Source of the DNA: Actinomycetota bacterium
Lineage (GTDB): Bacteria; Actinomycetota; Aquicultoria; SURF-47
Assembly (NCBI GenBank): GCA_003599235.1
Contig: QZJE01000002.1
Location: forward strand, 1-64,000
DNA: 64,000 nucleotides
Reading direction: 5' to 3'
In this document: positions 55,566 through 64,000 of the stretch, piece after piece
Position numbering within the stretch: the first letter of the stretch is position 1
Layout: each line of letters opens with the position of its first letter
Notes under the pieces: model-generated
Databases searched by the model: none
What the model was told of the DNA's origin: nothing
Seen by the model: the letters and a program-made list of their open reading frames with translations, nothing else
Made by a program: the position numbers and the translations under genes

Positions 55566-56725
55566 AAAAAATCATTATACTGGGCTCAACAGGCTCTATC
55601 GGAGTCCAAGCCCTCGAGGTTATTGCTAACCATATGGACAAGTTCCGGGTAGTGGGTTTAAGCACTAATAAAAATACCACTCTTTTGGCAGAACAGGTTG
55701 GGCAATTTTCTCCCGAGGTTGTGGTTATCGCAGATGAAGCTGCAGGTAAAAGCGCTCTTGATGATTTCTCCGCCGATGTTGAAATCAACATTGGCAAAAC
55801 TGAATTACCTATTCTGGCAGCACATCCTGAAGCCGACATTGTCCTTAATGCCTTAGTTGGCGGCGTTGGGTTAGAATCTACCATTGCTGTTCTAAAAGCC
55901 GGCAAAACCCTAGCCCTAGCTAATAAGGAATCGATGGTTATGGGAGGCCAACTGATTCGGTCAATGGTCAACTGTCAACTGTCAACTAATTCCATCATTC
56001 CTGTTGATTCTGAACATAGTGCAATTTTTCAGTGCTTACTAGGTGAAGATAAAAACGAAGTTAGGCGGCTGATATTAACTAGTTCAGGTGGTCCATTTAG
56101 GAAAGCTAATAAAGAAGAGATGGATAAAGCGACTGTGGAGCAAGCCTTAGCTCACCCACGTTGGAATATGGGACAGAAAATATCCATTGATTCGGCTACT
56201 TTGATGAACAAGGGACTAGAGGTAATTGAAGCCCATTTTTTGTTTGATATTGGCTATAAAGATATCGAGGTGGTCGTTCATCCTCAAAGTATTATTCATT
56301 CGATGGTAGAGTACTGTGACGGGTCTATTAAGGCTCATCTGGGCCAAACTGATATGAAAATTCCTATCCAGTATGCTATAAGTTATCCGCAGCGCTGGCC
56401 GTCACCTATGCCTTATTTAGACTTTGTTGATGTTGGCAGGCTAGATTTTGAGCCTCCTGATACTGAAAAGTTTCCTTGTTTAAAACTAGCTTATGAGGCA
56501 GCCAAATTAGGACAAACTTTTCCAACAGCTCTAAACGCAGCTAATGAGGTTGCCGTAGAACATTTTTTGAGTCAAAATTTAGATTTTAGAGCAATTACTA
56601 CTGTAATAGAAAAAACTTTAGAAGATCACCAAGTTCTTGAAGCTACTAACCTGGAGAATGTTTTACAAGCAGATAAATGGGCTAGAGATGAAGCAAAGAG
56701 AGTAGTTGAAAGGCTTAAATGTTAG
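55562..56725 (+). CDS. dxr: 1-deoxy-D-xylulose-5-phosphate reductoisomerase, with small repeat-derived insertion
   Basis: 'IILGSTGSIGVQALEVI', 'ALANKESMVMGG', 'IIPVDSEHSAIFQ', 'HPRWNMGQKISIDSATLMNKGLEVIEA'. Confidence 0.96.
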   Translation: MKKIIILGSTGSIGVQALEVIANHMDKFRVVGLSTNKNTTLLAEQVGQFSPEVVVIADEAAGKSALDDFSADVEINIGKTELPILAAHPEADIVLNALVGGVGLESTIAVLKAGKTLALANKESMVMGGQLIRSMVNCQLSTNSIIPVDSEHSAIFQCLLGEDKNEVRRLILTSSGGPFRKANKEEMDKATVEQALAHPRWNMGQKISIDSATLMNKGLEVIEAHFLFDIGYKDIEVVVHPQSIIHSMVEYCDGSIKAHLGQTDMKIPIQYAISYPQRWPSPMPYLDFVDVGRLDFEPPDTEKFPCLKLAYEAAKLGQTFPTALNAANEVAVEHFLSQNLDFRAITTVIEKTLEDHQVLEATNLENVLQADKWARDEAKRVVERLKC

Positions 56726-57774
56726 TATTCAGTTTTATAAGGCTTCTTATCGCTGTAGCTGTTTTAGGTATATTAATAGTTATCCATGAGTTTGGCCACT
56801 TTATTGTAGCTAAGCTTTTTAACATCAAGGTTACAGAGTTCTTCTTAGGGCTGCCCGGTCCTAAATTGTGGTTTTTTCAGAGAGGAGAGACGACGTATGG
56901 AGTAACCTCAATTCCTTTCGGAGGCTATGTTAAAATGGTCGGCTCCGAGCTAGGCGATGAGGAAGTATCAAAAGAAGACGAGCCAAGGAGCTTTTTAGCA
57001 GCCAAGTTCTATAAAAAAGTGTTAGTTATCTTAGCAGGGCCTTTTATGAACTTAATGCTAGCTTTTATAGTTTTTGCTCTGACCCTGCTTAGTTTTAAAG
57101 TAATTCCATACAAAATCACTAATAAAATTGGACAAGTCCAAGCCAAGAATCCGGCAGCTATAGCAGGGGTTAAGAAAGATGATACGATAATTGCTGTAAA
57201 TAATGAGCCGACTAAGACCTGGACAAAGCTTAAAAAAGAGATAAGCAGCAAACCTAATCAAGCTATAAATCTTAATGTTCGAAGAGATAGTAAAATGCTT
57301 AAGATAAGAGTAAAAACTGCTGTTAGAGACAAAAAAGGGTTCTTGGGTATATCGCCCGTGGCTCTTACCAGGAGAGCTAGTTTGGGTGAGGCAATTAAGA
57401 ATAGCGCGCAAACAATATGGGAAATAACCTACAAGACCTATGAAGTAATTTTCAGGGCGATAACCGGACGTCCCGGGCAACTACTTACAGGCTCTAGGGG
57501 CCCGATAGGAATTGTAAGGGAAATCGCTAGATTTGCAGAAAGCATCATCTCTTTATTATTTATTTTCTCTGTAATAAATGTCGCAGTGGCTATTATTAAT
57601 CTTCTTCCTATGCCTCCGCTAGATTTCGGTAGGGTAGTGCTGCTTACTTTTGAAAAATTAAAAGGCTCTCCTCTAAAAAAACAGACCGCTATTGCCGTTA
57701 ACGGCATCGGGATGGCTTTACTGCTGATGCTTCTAGCCTATGTAACTTACCGCGATATTGCTAGGTTTTTCTAA
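56719..57774 (+). CDS. rseP: Site-2 protease RseP
   Basis: 'LIVIHEFGHFIVAKLF', PDZ domain, 'NLLPMPPLDFGRVV'. Confidence 0.95.
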   Translation: MLVFSFIRLLIAVAVLGILIVIHEFGHFIVAKLFNIKVTEFFLGLPGPKLWFFQRGETTYGVTSIPFGGYVKMVGSELGDEEVSKEDEPRSFLAAKFYKKVLVILAGPFMNLMLAFIVFALTLLSFKVIPYKITNKIGQVQAKNPAAIAGVKKDDTIIAVNNEPTKTWTKLKKEISSKPNQAINLNVRRDSKMLKIRVKTAVRDKKGFLGISPVALTRRASLGEAIKNSAQTIWEITYKTYEVIFRAITGRPGQLLTGSRGPIGIVREIARFAESIISLLFIFSVINVAVAIINLLPMPPLDFGRVVLLTFEKLKGSPLKKQTAIAVNGIGMALLLMLLAYVTYRDIARFF

Positions 57775-57817
57775 AAACTAGCTGGTAGCTTGTAGCTGGT
57801 AGCTTGTAGCTGATAAA

Positions 57818-58876
57818 ATGGCAAAAATGCCAAAAATAACCAAGAAGATCAAAGTAAAGAATATATTTATTGGGGCAGAGAGCCCTGTAATTGTGCAGTC
57901 GATGACCAATACCAAAACTACGGATGTTAAGGCAACTCTTAAGCAAATAGATGAGCTGGCAAAAAACGGTTGTGAGCTAATAAGAGTTTCTGTACCAGAC
58001 AAAGAATCAGTTAAAGGCCTACCTGAAATCATTAAAAAATCCACGATTCCGGTGGTAGCTGACATACACTTTCAAAGCGAATTAGCTATTGCTGCCATTA
58101 ATGCAGGTGCACATAAAATAAGGATAAACCCTGGTAATATCGGTGGCTTAGACAAGGTATCAGCAATAATAGAGGCAGCAAAAGAAGCTAATATACCCAT
58201 AAGAATCGGCGTTAATTCCGGCTCGTTGCATAAAGAGTTTCAAGAACTGGCTCATCAAGATCTAGCTCAAGCTTTAGTATCAAGTGCTTTAAAATATATA
58301 GATTTTTTTGAAAGCCAAGATTTTGACCAGATAGTGGTTTCAGTTAAAGCTTCAAGCGCAAAAGATACAATCAAAGCCTACCGCCTTTTATCTAATAAGA
58401 CCGGCTACCCACTACATCTAGGGGTAACCGAGGCCGGAACGTTGTTAAGCGGCAGCATCAAATCAGCTGTAGCTCTAGGGGTTCTATTAGGGGAAGGGAT
58501 AGGAGATACAATCAGGGTTAGCTTAACCGACAAGCCGGTAAATGAAGTACAGTCAGCATATAAAATACTGAGTGCAGTAGGAGTTAGGCAACGCGGGGTA
58601 GACATAATTTCATGTCCAACCTGTGCTCGCTGCGAGGTAGATGTGGTATCCTTAAGCCAGCAAGCAGAAAGAAGGCTAGCAGACATTGCCAAACCCTTAA
58701 AAGTAGCGGTTATGGGCTGCGTGGTTAATGGTCCAGGCGAAGCCAAAGAAGCAGATGTGGGCATCGCTTCGGGTAAAAACAGCGGCGTTTTATTTGTAGA
58801 TGGTCAAATAATCGGAAAATATCCTGAGAGTGAATTACTTGATATATTAGAAAAAGAGGTTAGAAAAAAAGTATGA
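57818..58876 (+). CDS. ispG: 4-hydroxy-3-methylbut-2-en-1-yl diphosphate synthase
   Basis: 'PVIVQSMTNTKTTDV', 'HKIRINPGNIGG', 'SCPTCARCEVDV', 'AVMGCVVNGPGEA'. Confidence 0.96.
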   Translation: MAKMPKITKKIKVKNIFIGAESPVIVQSMTNTKTTDVKATLKQIDELAKNGCELIRVSVPDKESVKGLPEIIKKSTIPVVADIHFQSELAIAAINAGAHKIRINPGNIGGLDKVSAIIEAAKEANIPIRIGVNSGSLHKEFQELAHQDLAQALVSSALKYIDFFESQDFDQIVVSVKASSAKDTIKAYRLLSNKTGYPLHLGVTEAGTLLSGSIKSAVALGVLLGEGIGDTIRVSLTDKPVNEVQSAYKILSAVGVRQRGVDIISCPTCARCEVDVVSLSQQAERRLADIAKPLKVAVMGCVVNGPGEAKEADVGIASGKNSGVLFVDGQIIGKYPESELLDILEKEVRKKV

Positions 58877-60111
58877 AGTTTAGTAACTATTTTATTCCTA
58901 CCTTAAAAGAAGCACCCTCTGAGGCTGAAATTGCCAGTCATAAGTTATTGCTAAGGGCAGCCATGATAAGAAAAGAAGCAGCTGGAGTTTATTCTTTTCT
59001 ACCGCTAGGTAAACGAGTTTTAGCTAAAGTTGAGCAAATTGTCCGCGAAGAAATGGATAGAATTGGCAGCCAGGAGATATTGCTATCGATTTTGCAACCA
59101 TCTAGCTTGTGGGAGAAAAGCGGGCGATGGCAAGCCTATGGGCCGGAAATGATGCGTCTTAGCGACCGCTCAGACAGAGAGTTTGCCCTAGGGCCTACTC
59201 ACGAGGAAATGATAACTGAGCTTGTTCGGAATAATGTGCGATCATACCGTGATTTACCTTTTACCTTATACCAAATAGGCACGAAGTTTAGAGATGAAAT
59301 AAGACCCCGTTTCGGCTTAATGAGAGGCCGCGAGTTCATCATGAAGGATGCATATAGTTTTCATGCCGATACTGATAGCTTAAACAAGACATATAAAGAT
59401 ATGAGTGGTGCTTACGGAAAGATTGTTGAGCGGTGTGGCCTAAAGTACCGTCATGTAGAAGCAGATTCGGGCCTTATCGGCGGCGAAGTCTCAGAAGAGT
59501 TTATGGTGCTTGCTTCAAGCGGAGAGGACATGATTATTTTCTGTGGAGCCTGTGGTTACGCAGCCAATATCGAGCAGGCTAAGGAAGGCGATAATTGCCC
59601 ACGCTGCAGTGGTAGCACAGAGACAACCAGAGGCATAGAAATAGGCCACATTTTTCAGTTAGGCACAAAGTACTCAGAGGCTATGGGGGCTACCTATATT
59701 GACAAGGGCGGTAAATCACTTCCCATAGTTATGGGATGCTATGGCATCGGGGTTACCCGTCTAATGGCAGCAGCCGTAGAGCAAAACAATGATGAAAAGG
59801 GCATCATTTGGCCAAGAAACTTAAGCCCATTTGTTGTCAGTATTATTCAGCTGGATATGGAATCAAAAGAACTAACAAAGATGGCTGACAAGGTTTACGA
59901 ATTACTATCAAAAGCCGGTATTGAAACGATATATGACGATCGCCAGGAACGGCCTGGTGTAAAGTTTGCCGATAGCGACCTAATCGGCTTTCCGTATCAA
60001 GTAGTAATCGGCAAAAAAGCTGCCAGCCAAGGCAAGGTTGAATTAAAAACCAGAGCTAACCAGAAAGTAGAGCTAGTTAACCTTGACGAACTCATCAAAC
60101 ATATTAGCTAA
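58873..60111 (+). CDS. proS: Prolyl-tRNA synthetase, compact form lacking the INS editing domain
   Basis: 'LLRAAMIRKEAAGVYSFLPLGKRVL', 'RDLPFTLYQIGTKFRDEIRPRFGLMRGREFIMKDAYSFH', 'GCYGIGVTRLMAA'; 412 aa. Confidence 0.94.
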   Translation: MKFSNYFIPTLKEAPSEAEIASHKLLLRAAMIRKEAAGVYSFLPLGKRVLAKVEQIVREEMDRIGSQEILLSILQPSSLWEKSGRWQAYGPEMMRLSDRSDREFALGPTHEEMITELVRNNVRSYRDLPFTLYQIGTKFRDEIRPRFGLMRGREFIMKDAYSFHADTDSLNKTYKDMSGAYGKIVERCGLKYRHVEADSGLIGGEVSEEFMVLASSGEDMIIFCGACGYAANIEQAKEGDNCPRCSGSTETTRGIEIGHIFQLGTKYSEAMGATYIDKGGKSLPIVMGCYGIGVTRLMAAAVEQNNDEKGIIWPRNLSPFVVSIIQLDMESKELTKMADKVYELLSKAGIETIYDDRQERPGVKFADSDLIGFPYQVVIGKKAASQGKVELKTRANQKVELVNLDELIKHIS

Positions 60112-60760
60112 ACCCACAATTTCTGTTATTATTGCCGCCTACAATGAAGAAAGCCGGATTGGCACTGTCCTTGATGCAGTAACTTGTTCAGCATTAATTA
60201 GCCAAATTATCGTGGTTAATGATGGCTCAAAAGATAAAACTGCTGATGAGGCAACAAGGCCCGGAGTTAATGTTTTAACCCTTGAGAAAAACAGAGGCAA
60301 GGGAGCAGCGTTAATTGAAGGGATTAATCAAACAAAAGACAGTGATATTTTGCTTTTTTTAGACGCCGACTTAGTGGGATTTAAATCAGAACATATAAGC
60401 ATACTTGTAGAGCCTTTAATAAAAGACAAAGAGGTGGTCATGACTGTGGGTAAGTTTACAGGGGGGCGCAAATCTACAGATTTAGCACAATTTTTAGTTC
60501 CTAATATTTCCGGGCAACGAGCTATCAGGGGTGATGTAATTGCCAAAATGCCCGATTTATCTGCAGACGGCTATGGAGCTGAAGTAGCAATCACCAGATA
60601 CATTAAAAACAACGGCCTGAAGTTTGTTGAAGTGCCGCTAAAAAATGTAAGCCAGGTAATGAAGGAAGAAAAGCTGGGCCTTGTTAAGGGGCTAGCTTCT
60701 AGGATAAGGATGTATTATCAGATGACGAGAACTTTCATTAGGTCACACTTTAGATTATAA
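60083..60760 (+). CDS. Family 2 glycosyltransferase
   Basis: 'ISVIIAAYNEESRIGTVLDAV', 'IVVNDGSKDKT', 'LFLDADLVG'. Confidence 0.9.
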   Translation: MTNSSNILAKPTISVIIAAYNEESRIGTVLDAVTCSALISQIIVVNDGSKDKTADEATRPGVNVLTLEKNRGKGAALIEGINQTKDSDILLFLDADLVGFKSEHISILVEPLIKDKEVVMTVGKFTGGRKSTDLAQFLVPNISGQRAIRGDVIAKMPDLSADGYGAEVAITRYIKNNGLKFVEVPLKNVSQVMKEEKLGLVKGLASRIRMYYQMTRTFIRSHFRL

Positions 60761-60816
60761 TTCGATCTAGATTATTGAAGTTATTGTAGTTTCTGTGATA
60801 TATTAACATAACTAGC

Positions 60817-60848
60817 AAGAGTGGGTAAATCCCACTCTTTCTTATTTA
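60817..60848 (+). terminator. Intrinsic terminator between glycosyltransferase and nusA
   Basis: AAGAGTGGG-taaat-CCCACTCTT followed by TCTTATTTAATT. Confidence 0.7.
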
Positions 60849-60925
60849 ATTGGGTATTATGAGCAGGCAAAACAAAGCGCTTGAGTAGGAAACAGATAGC
60901 AAGTGGGTTTAAAAGGAAGGCAGAA

Positions 60926-61978
60926 GTGAATATCGAGTTAATTGATGCTTTAAAAGCATTGCAACAAGAAAAAAATATTAACCCTGACGAAATAATCGAG
61001 GCTTTAGAGCAAGCCCTGGTTTCTGCTTACCGCAAAAACTATCACATTGAAGAAGAGACTGGGGTAAGGGTAGAAGTAAATCCTTCCGATGGGAATATAA
61101 AGGTTTTTACCACCGAAGAGGGACAGAAAGAAAAAGAGGTAACTCCGGAAAACTTTGGCAGAATAGCTGCTCAAACCGCTAAGCAAGTCGTTTTGCAACG
61201 CATACGTGATGTCGAACGGGGCATTATGTATGAGGAATATCACGACCGCGAAGGAGATATTGTAACCGGTATCGTTCAGCAAAGCGATCCTCGTTATATT
61301 CTTATTAGTTTGGGCAAGGTTGAGGCTTTACTGCCTCCTTCGGAGCAAGTGTCGACAGAAAAATACCGTCATGGAACTAGGCTTAAAGCCTATATCGTAG
61401 AAGTTAGAAAAACATCAAGGGATCCCCAAATTGTTGTATCCAGAAATCATCCGGGATTACTCAAGAGATTATTTGAGCTAGAAGTGCCAGAAATCACAGA
61501 CGGTTTTGTAGAAATTAAATCAGTAGCCAGGGAAGCCGGTTCTCGTTCTAAAATCGCTGTTTGGGCTAACGATAGCAACATTGACCCAGTTGGTGCTTGT
61601 GTGGGCCCCAGGGGTTCTAGGGTGCGCATGGTTGTAAGTGAGCTTTGGGGAGAAAAAATTGATGTTGTGCATTTTAGTGAAGATATTGGCGAGTTTGTAG
61701 CTAACTCACTTAGCCCTGCTAAAGTTAAGGAAGTAAATGTAGATGGGGATGAACATTCAGCAGAAGTGATAGTGCCAGATAATCAGCTTTCATTAGCTAT
61801 TGGCAAGGAAGGGCAAAACGCAAGGCTAGCGGCTAAACTTACAGGTTGGAGAATCGATATTAAAAGTGAGACCCAGATACAAGAGGGAGAAGATGGTGTA
61901 AGCCATGCACCCGTGGAAGAAGAAGGCCAAGAAGCAATAGAGGAAACAACTGAAGATGACGATAAGTTAAATGGCTAG
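60926..61978 (+). CDS. nusA: Transcription termination/antitermination protein NusA
   Basis: '[38 protein letters not shown]', '[17 protein letters not shown]', '[23 protein letters not shown]'; GTG start after GGAAGG. Confidence 0.95.
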   Translation: MNIELIDALKALQQEKNINPDEIIEALEQALVSAYRKNYHIEEETGVRVEVNPSDGNIKVFTTEEGQKEKEVTPENFGRIAAQTAKQVVLQRIRDVERGIMYEEYHDREGDIVTGIVQQSDPRYILISLGKVEALLPPSEQVSTEKYRHGTRLKAYIVEVRKTSRDPQIVVSRNHPGLLKRLFELEVPEITDGFVEIKSVAREAGSRSKIAVWANDSNIDPVGACVGPRGSRVRMVVSELWGEKIDVVHFSEDIGEFVANSLSPAKVKEVNVDGDEHSAEVIVPDNQLSLAIGKEGQNARLAAKLTGWRIDIKSETQIQEGEDGVSHAPVEEEGQEAIEETTEDDDKLNG

Positions 61979-62282
61979 CAAGAAACAACCGGCCAGGACA
62001 TGCCTGGGTTGCCGTAGCGTTAAAGAAAAACAAGAACTGATAAGGATTGTAAGGATAGAAGATAGGGCCGAGGTAGATCCTAGCGGCAAGAAGACGGGAC
62101 GGGGAGCTTATGTTTGCTTAGAGGATATGTGCTTAGAAAGTGCTATTAAGGGTTCTCAGATAAACAAAGCTCTAAAGATTGATTTAGATAAAGAGCAATT
62201 AAATAGTTTAAAGATTAAAATTAAAAATTATGCCAAAGAAAGTACACGAGATAGCCAAGGAAAAAGGAATAAAGAGTGCTGA
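61971..62282 (+). CDS. ylxR: YlxR-family (DUF448) RNA-binding protein
   Basis: '[20 protein letters not shown]', 'GRGAYVC'. Confidence 0.9.
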   Translation: MASKKQPARTCLGCRSVKEKQELIRIVRIEDRAEVDPSGKKTGRGAYVCLEDMCLESAIKGSQINKALKIDLDKEQLNSLKIKIKNYAKESTRDSQGKRNKEC

Positions 62283-64000
62283 GCTGATAGAGATGCTCAA
62301 AAAAGCCGGCATAGAGGTTAAAAGCCATATGTCGAGCTTAACTGATGAGCAGCTAAAAGAGGCAGAAAAGGCACTAAAGGCAGCAGAGGCAACAAAGGAA
62401 GAAAAGAAAGAAGAAGCAAAAGAAGTAAAAACTCAAGAAAAAGAGAAAGTACCTGCTAAAAAACCGCAAGTAGAAGTAGTCACAGAACAACCTCCAGAAA
62501 GTCCCAAGGAAGAAACTCCAAAAGATACTACTGTTGCTAGTAATGAATTAATAGAAATCCCTGAAGGCTCAACTGTAAAAGAGTTTGCCGAAATAATTAA
62601 TAAAGAGCCCAATGATATTATAACGTTACTTTTTCAAATGGGTGAGATGGTGACTATCACCCAATCCTTAAGTGACGAAGACATCCATATTCTAGCAGAT
62701 GAAATGGGATTTGATGTTAAAATAGTTAGTCCCCAGGAAGCAGAAGAGGAAGAGGAAGCACTGGAAGGGACTCCTGTTATCCGTCCTCCGGTGGTGACGA
62801 TCATGGGTCACGTCGACCATGGTAAAACCAAGCTACTTGATTCTATTAGAAAAACAAACGTAGTTTCAACCGAAGCAGGCGGGATTACCCAGCATATTGG
62901 GGCTTACCAAGTAGTAAAAAACGATCGCAAAATAACCTTTATCGATACTCCCGGCCACGAAGCTTTTACCGCTATGAGGGCCAGGGGGGCTCAAGTAACC
63001 GACATTGCCATATTGGTTGTAGCTGCAGATGACGGTGTTAAGCCGCAGACAATAGAAGCCATTGACCATGCAAGGGCAGCCTCAGTTCCAATAATTGTAG
63101 CTATTAACAAAATCGATAAACCCGAAGCAAACATTGATAAGGTACGACAGGAATTAGTTAAACACGAGCTGACCCCGGAAGAGTGGGGCGGCCAGACAAT
63201 ATTCGTAGACGTTTCTGCTAAAGAAGGAACTAATATCAAAGAGCTACTAGAGATGATTTTACTGGTAGCCGATGTGGCAGAATTAAAAGCAGTAGCCGAA
63301 GGTCATGCAAGAGGAACTGTAATTGAGGCTAAAGTAGATAAAGGCAGGGGTCCGGTAGCTACGGTTTTAATTCAAGAAGGAACCTTAAAACACAGCCAGC
63401 CTTTGGTTGCTGGTGCTGCTTACGGAAAGGTAAGAGCTATTTTTGATGATTTAGGCCGCAAAGTAAAAGAAGCCGGTCCGTCTCAGCCGGTTGAAATATT
63501 AGGTTTTGCCAATGTACCTCATGCCGGAGATATCTTAAAAGTTGTCCACGATGAAAGGGAAGCCAGAAGCATCGCTGAAAAAAGAGCTCTTAAACAGCGT
63601 TTAATTGAAGAGCGGCAAAGAAGTAAGCATTTAACCCTAGAAGATTTACATCTACAGATACAGCAAGGAATGATAAAAGACCTTAATTTAATAGTTAAGG
63701 CTGATGTACAAGGCTCAATTGGGGCCTTAAGCGAGGCTTTAGCTAAGATTAAACAAGAAGAAGTAAAGGTTAAAATTATTCATACCGGGGTTGGAGCTAT
63801 TACTGAGACAGATGTCATGTTAGCAGCAGCTTCTAATGCTATTGTTGTCGGTTTTAATGTACGGCCTAGCTTAAAAGCTAAAGAAATGGCCGAGAAAGAA
63901 AATGTTGATGTCAGAACGTATAAAATCATATATGAGCTTATAGAAGATATAAATGCTGCTAGGGTAGGCATGCTTACTCCGGGAATTGAAGAAGTAATCA
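62230..64000 (+). CDS. infB: Translation initiation factor IF-2, 3' truncated by window end
   Basis: [37 protein letters not shown]; 'VTIMGHVDHGKTKLLDSIR', 'FIDTPGHEAFTAMRARGAQVTDIAILVVAADDGVKPQT'; overlaps ylxR by 53 bp; not in ORF track. Confidence 0.96.
   Translation, partial: MPKKVHEIAKEKGIKSAELIEMLKKAGIEVKSHMSSLTDEQLKEAEKALKAAEATKEEKKEEAKEVKTQEKEKVPAKKPQVEVVTEQPPESPKEETPKDTTVASNELIEIPEGSTVKEFAEIINKEPNDIITLLFQMGEMVTITQSLSDEDIHILADEMGFDVKIVSPQEAEEEEEALEGTPVIRPPVVTIMGHVDHGKTKLLDSIRKTNVVSTEAGGITQHIGAYQVVKNDRKITFIDTPGHEAFTAMRARGAQVTDIAILVVAADDGVKPQTIEAIDHARAASVPIIVAINKIDKPEANIDKVRQELVKHELTPEEWGGQTIFVDVSAKEGTNIKELLEMILLVADVAELKAVAEGHARGTVIEAKVDKGRGPVATVLIQEGTLKHSQPLVAGAAYGKVRAIFDDLGRKVKEAGPSQPVEILGFANVPHAGDILKVVHDEREARSIAEKRALKQRLIEERQRSKHLTLEDLHLQIQQGMIKDLNLIVKADVQGSIGALSEALAKIKQEEVKVKIIHTGVGAITETDVMLAAASNAIVVGFNVRPSLKAKEMAEKENVDVRTYKIIYELIEDINAARVGMLTPGIEEVI

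Overview
64 kb bacterial chromosomal window, AT-rich and densely coded, from an unidentified, possibly actinobacterial-like lineage (WhiG-type sigma factor, MurT/GatD). Most of it is housekeeping: ftsH, cca, tatA/tatC, murT/gatD, thrS-infC-rpmI-rplT, a trp operon with both trpB2 and trpB1, accDA, glmM-glmS-acpS-nnr-alr-folB, xerC/D-like, whiG-like, rpsB-tsf-pyrH-frr-ribH-uppS-cdsA-dxr-rseP-ispG-proS, and nusA-ylxR-infB (cut by the window end). The main accessory block (10.8-21.5 kb) is a respiratory module: an alternative-complex-III-like operon with fused NrfD-DUF3341, flanked by four multiheme c-type cytochromes, some with CX3CH sites. Most notable observations: (1) two ~135-nt structured elements (2790-2922 and 7223-7358) with conserved cores and an outer stem whose sequence differs but whose pairing is kept, a candidate undescribed structured RNA; (2) an exactly duplicated tRNA-Val bracketing a STAS/GHKL-ATPase + STAS-like gene pair, followed by a HEPN-like gene; (3) an uncharacterised three-gene cassette (unknown + ATP-grasp + AstE/AspA-like deacylase); (4) many short 7-15 bp tandem repeat tracts, some inside genes (trpF end, rpsB, dxr); (5) several probable non-AUG starts (infC AUC, a racemase-like gene, a cytochrome). 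No rRNA or CRISPR array was seen. No database search was possible; all family names come from motif recognition.
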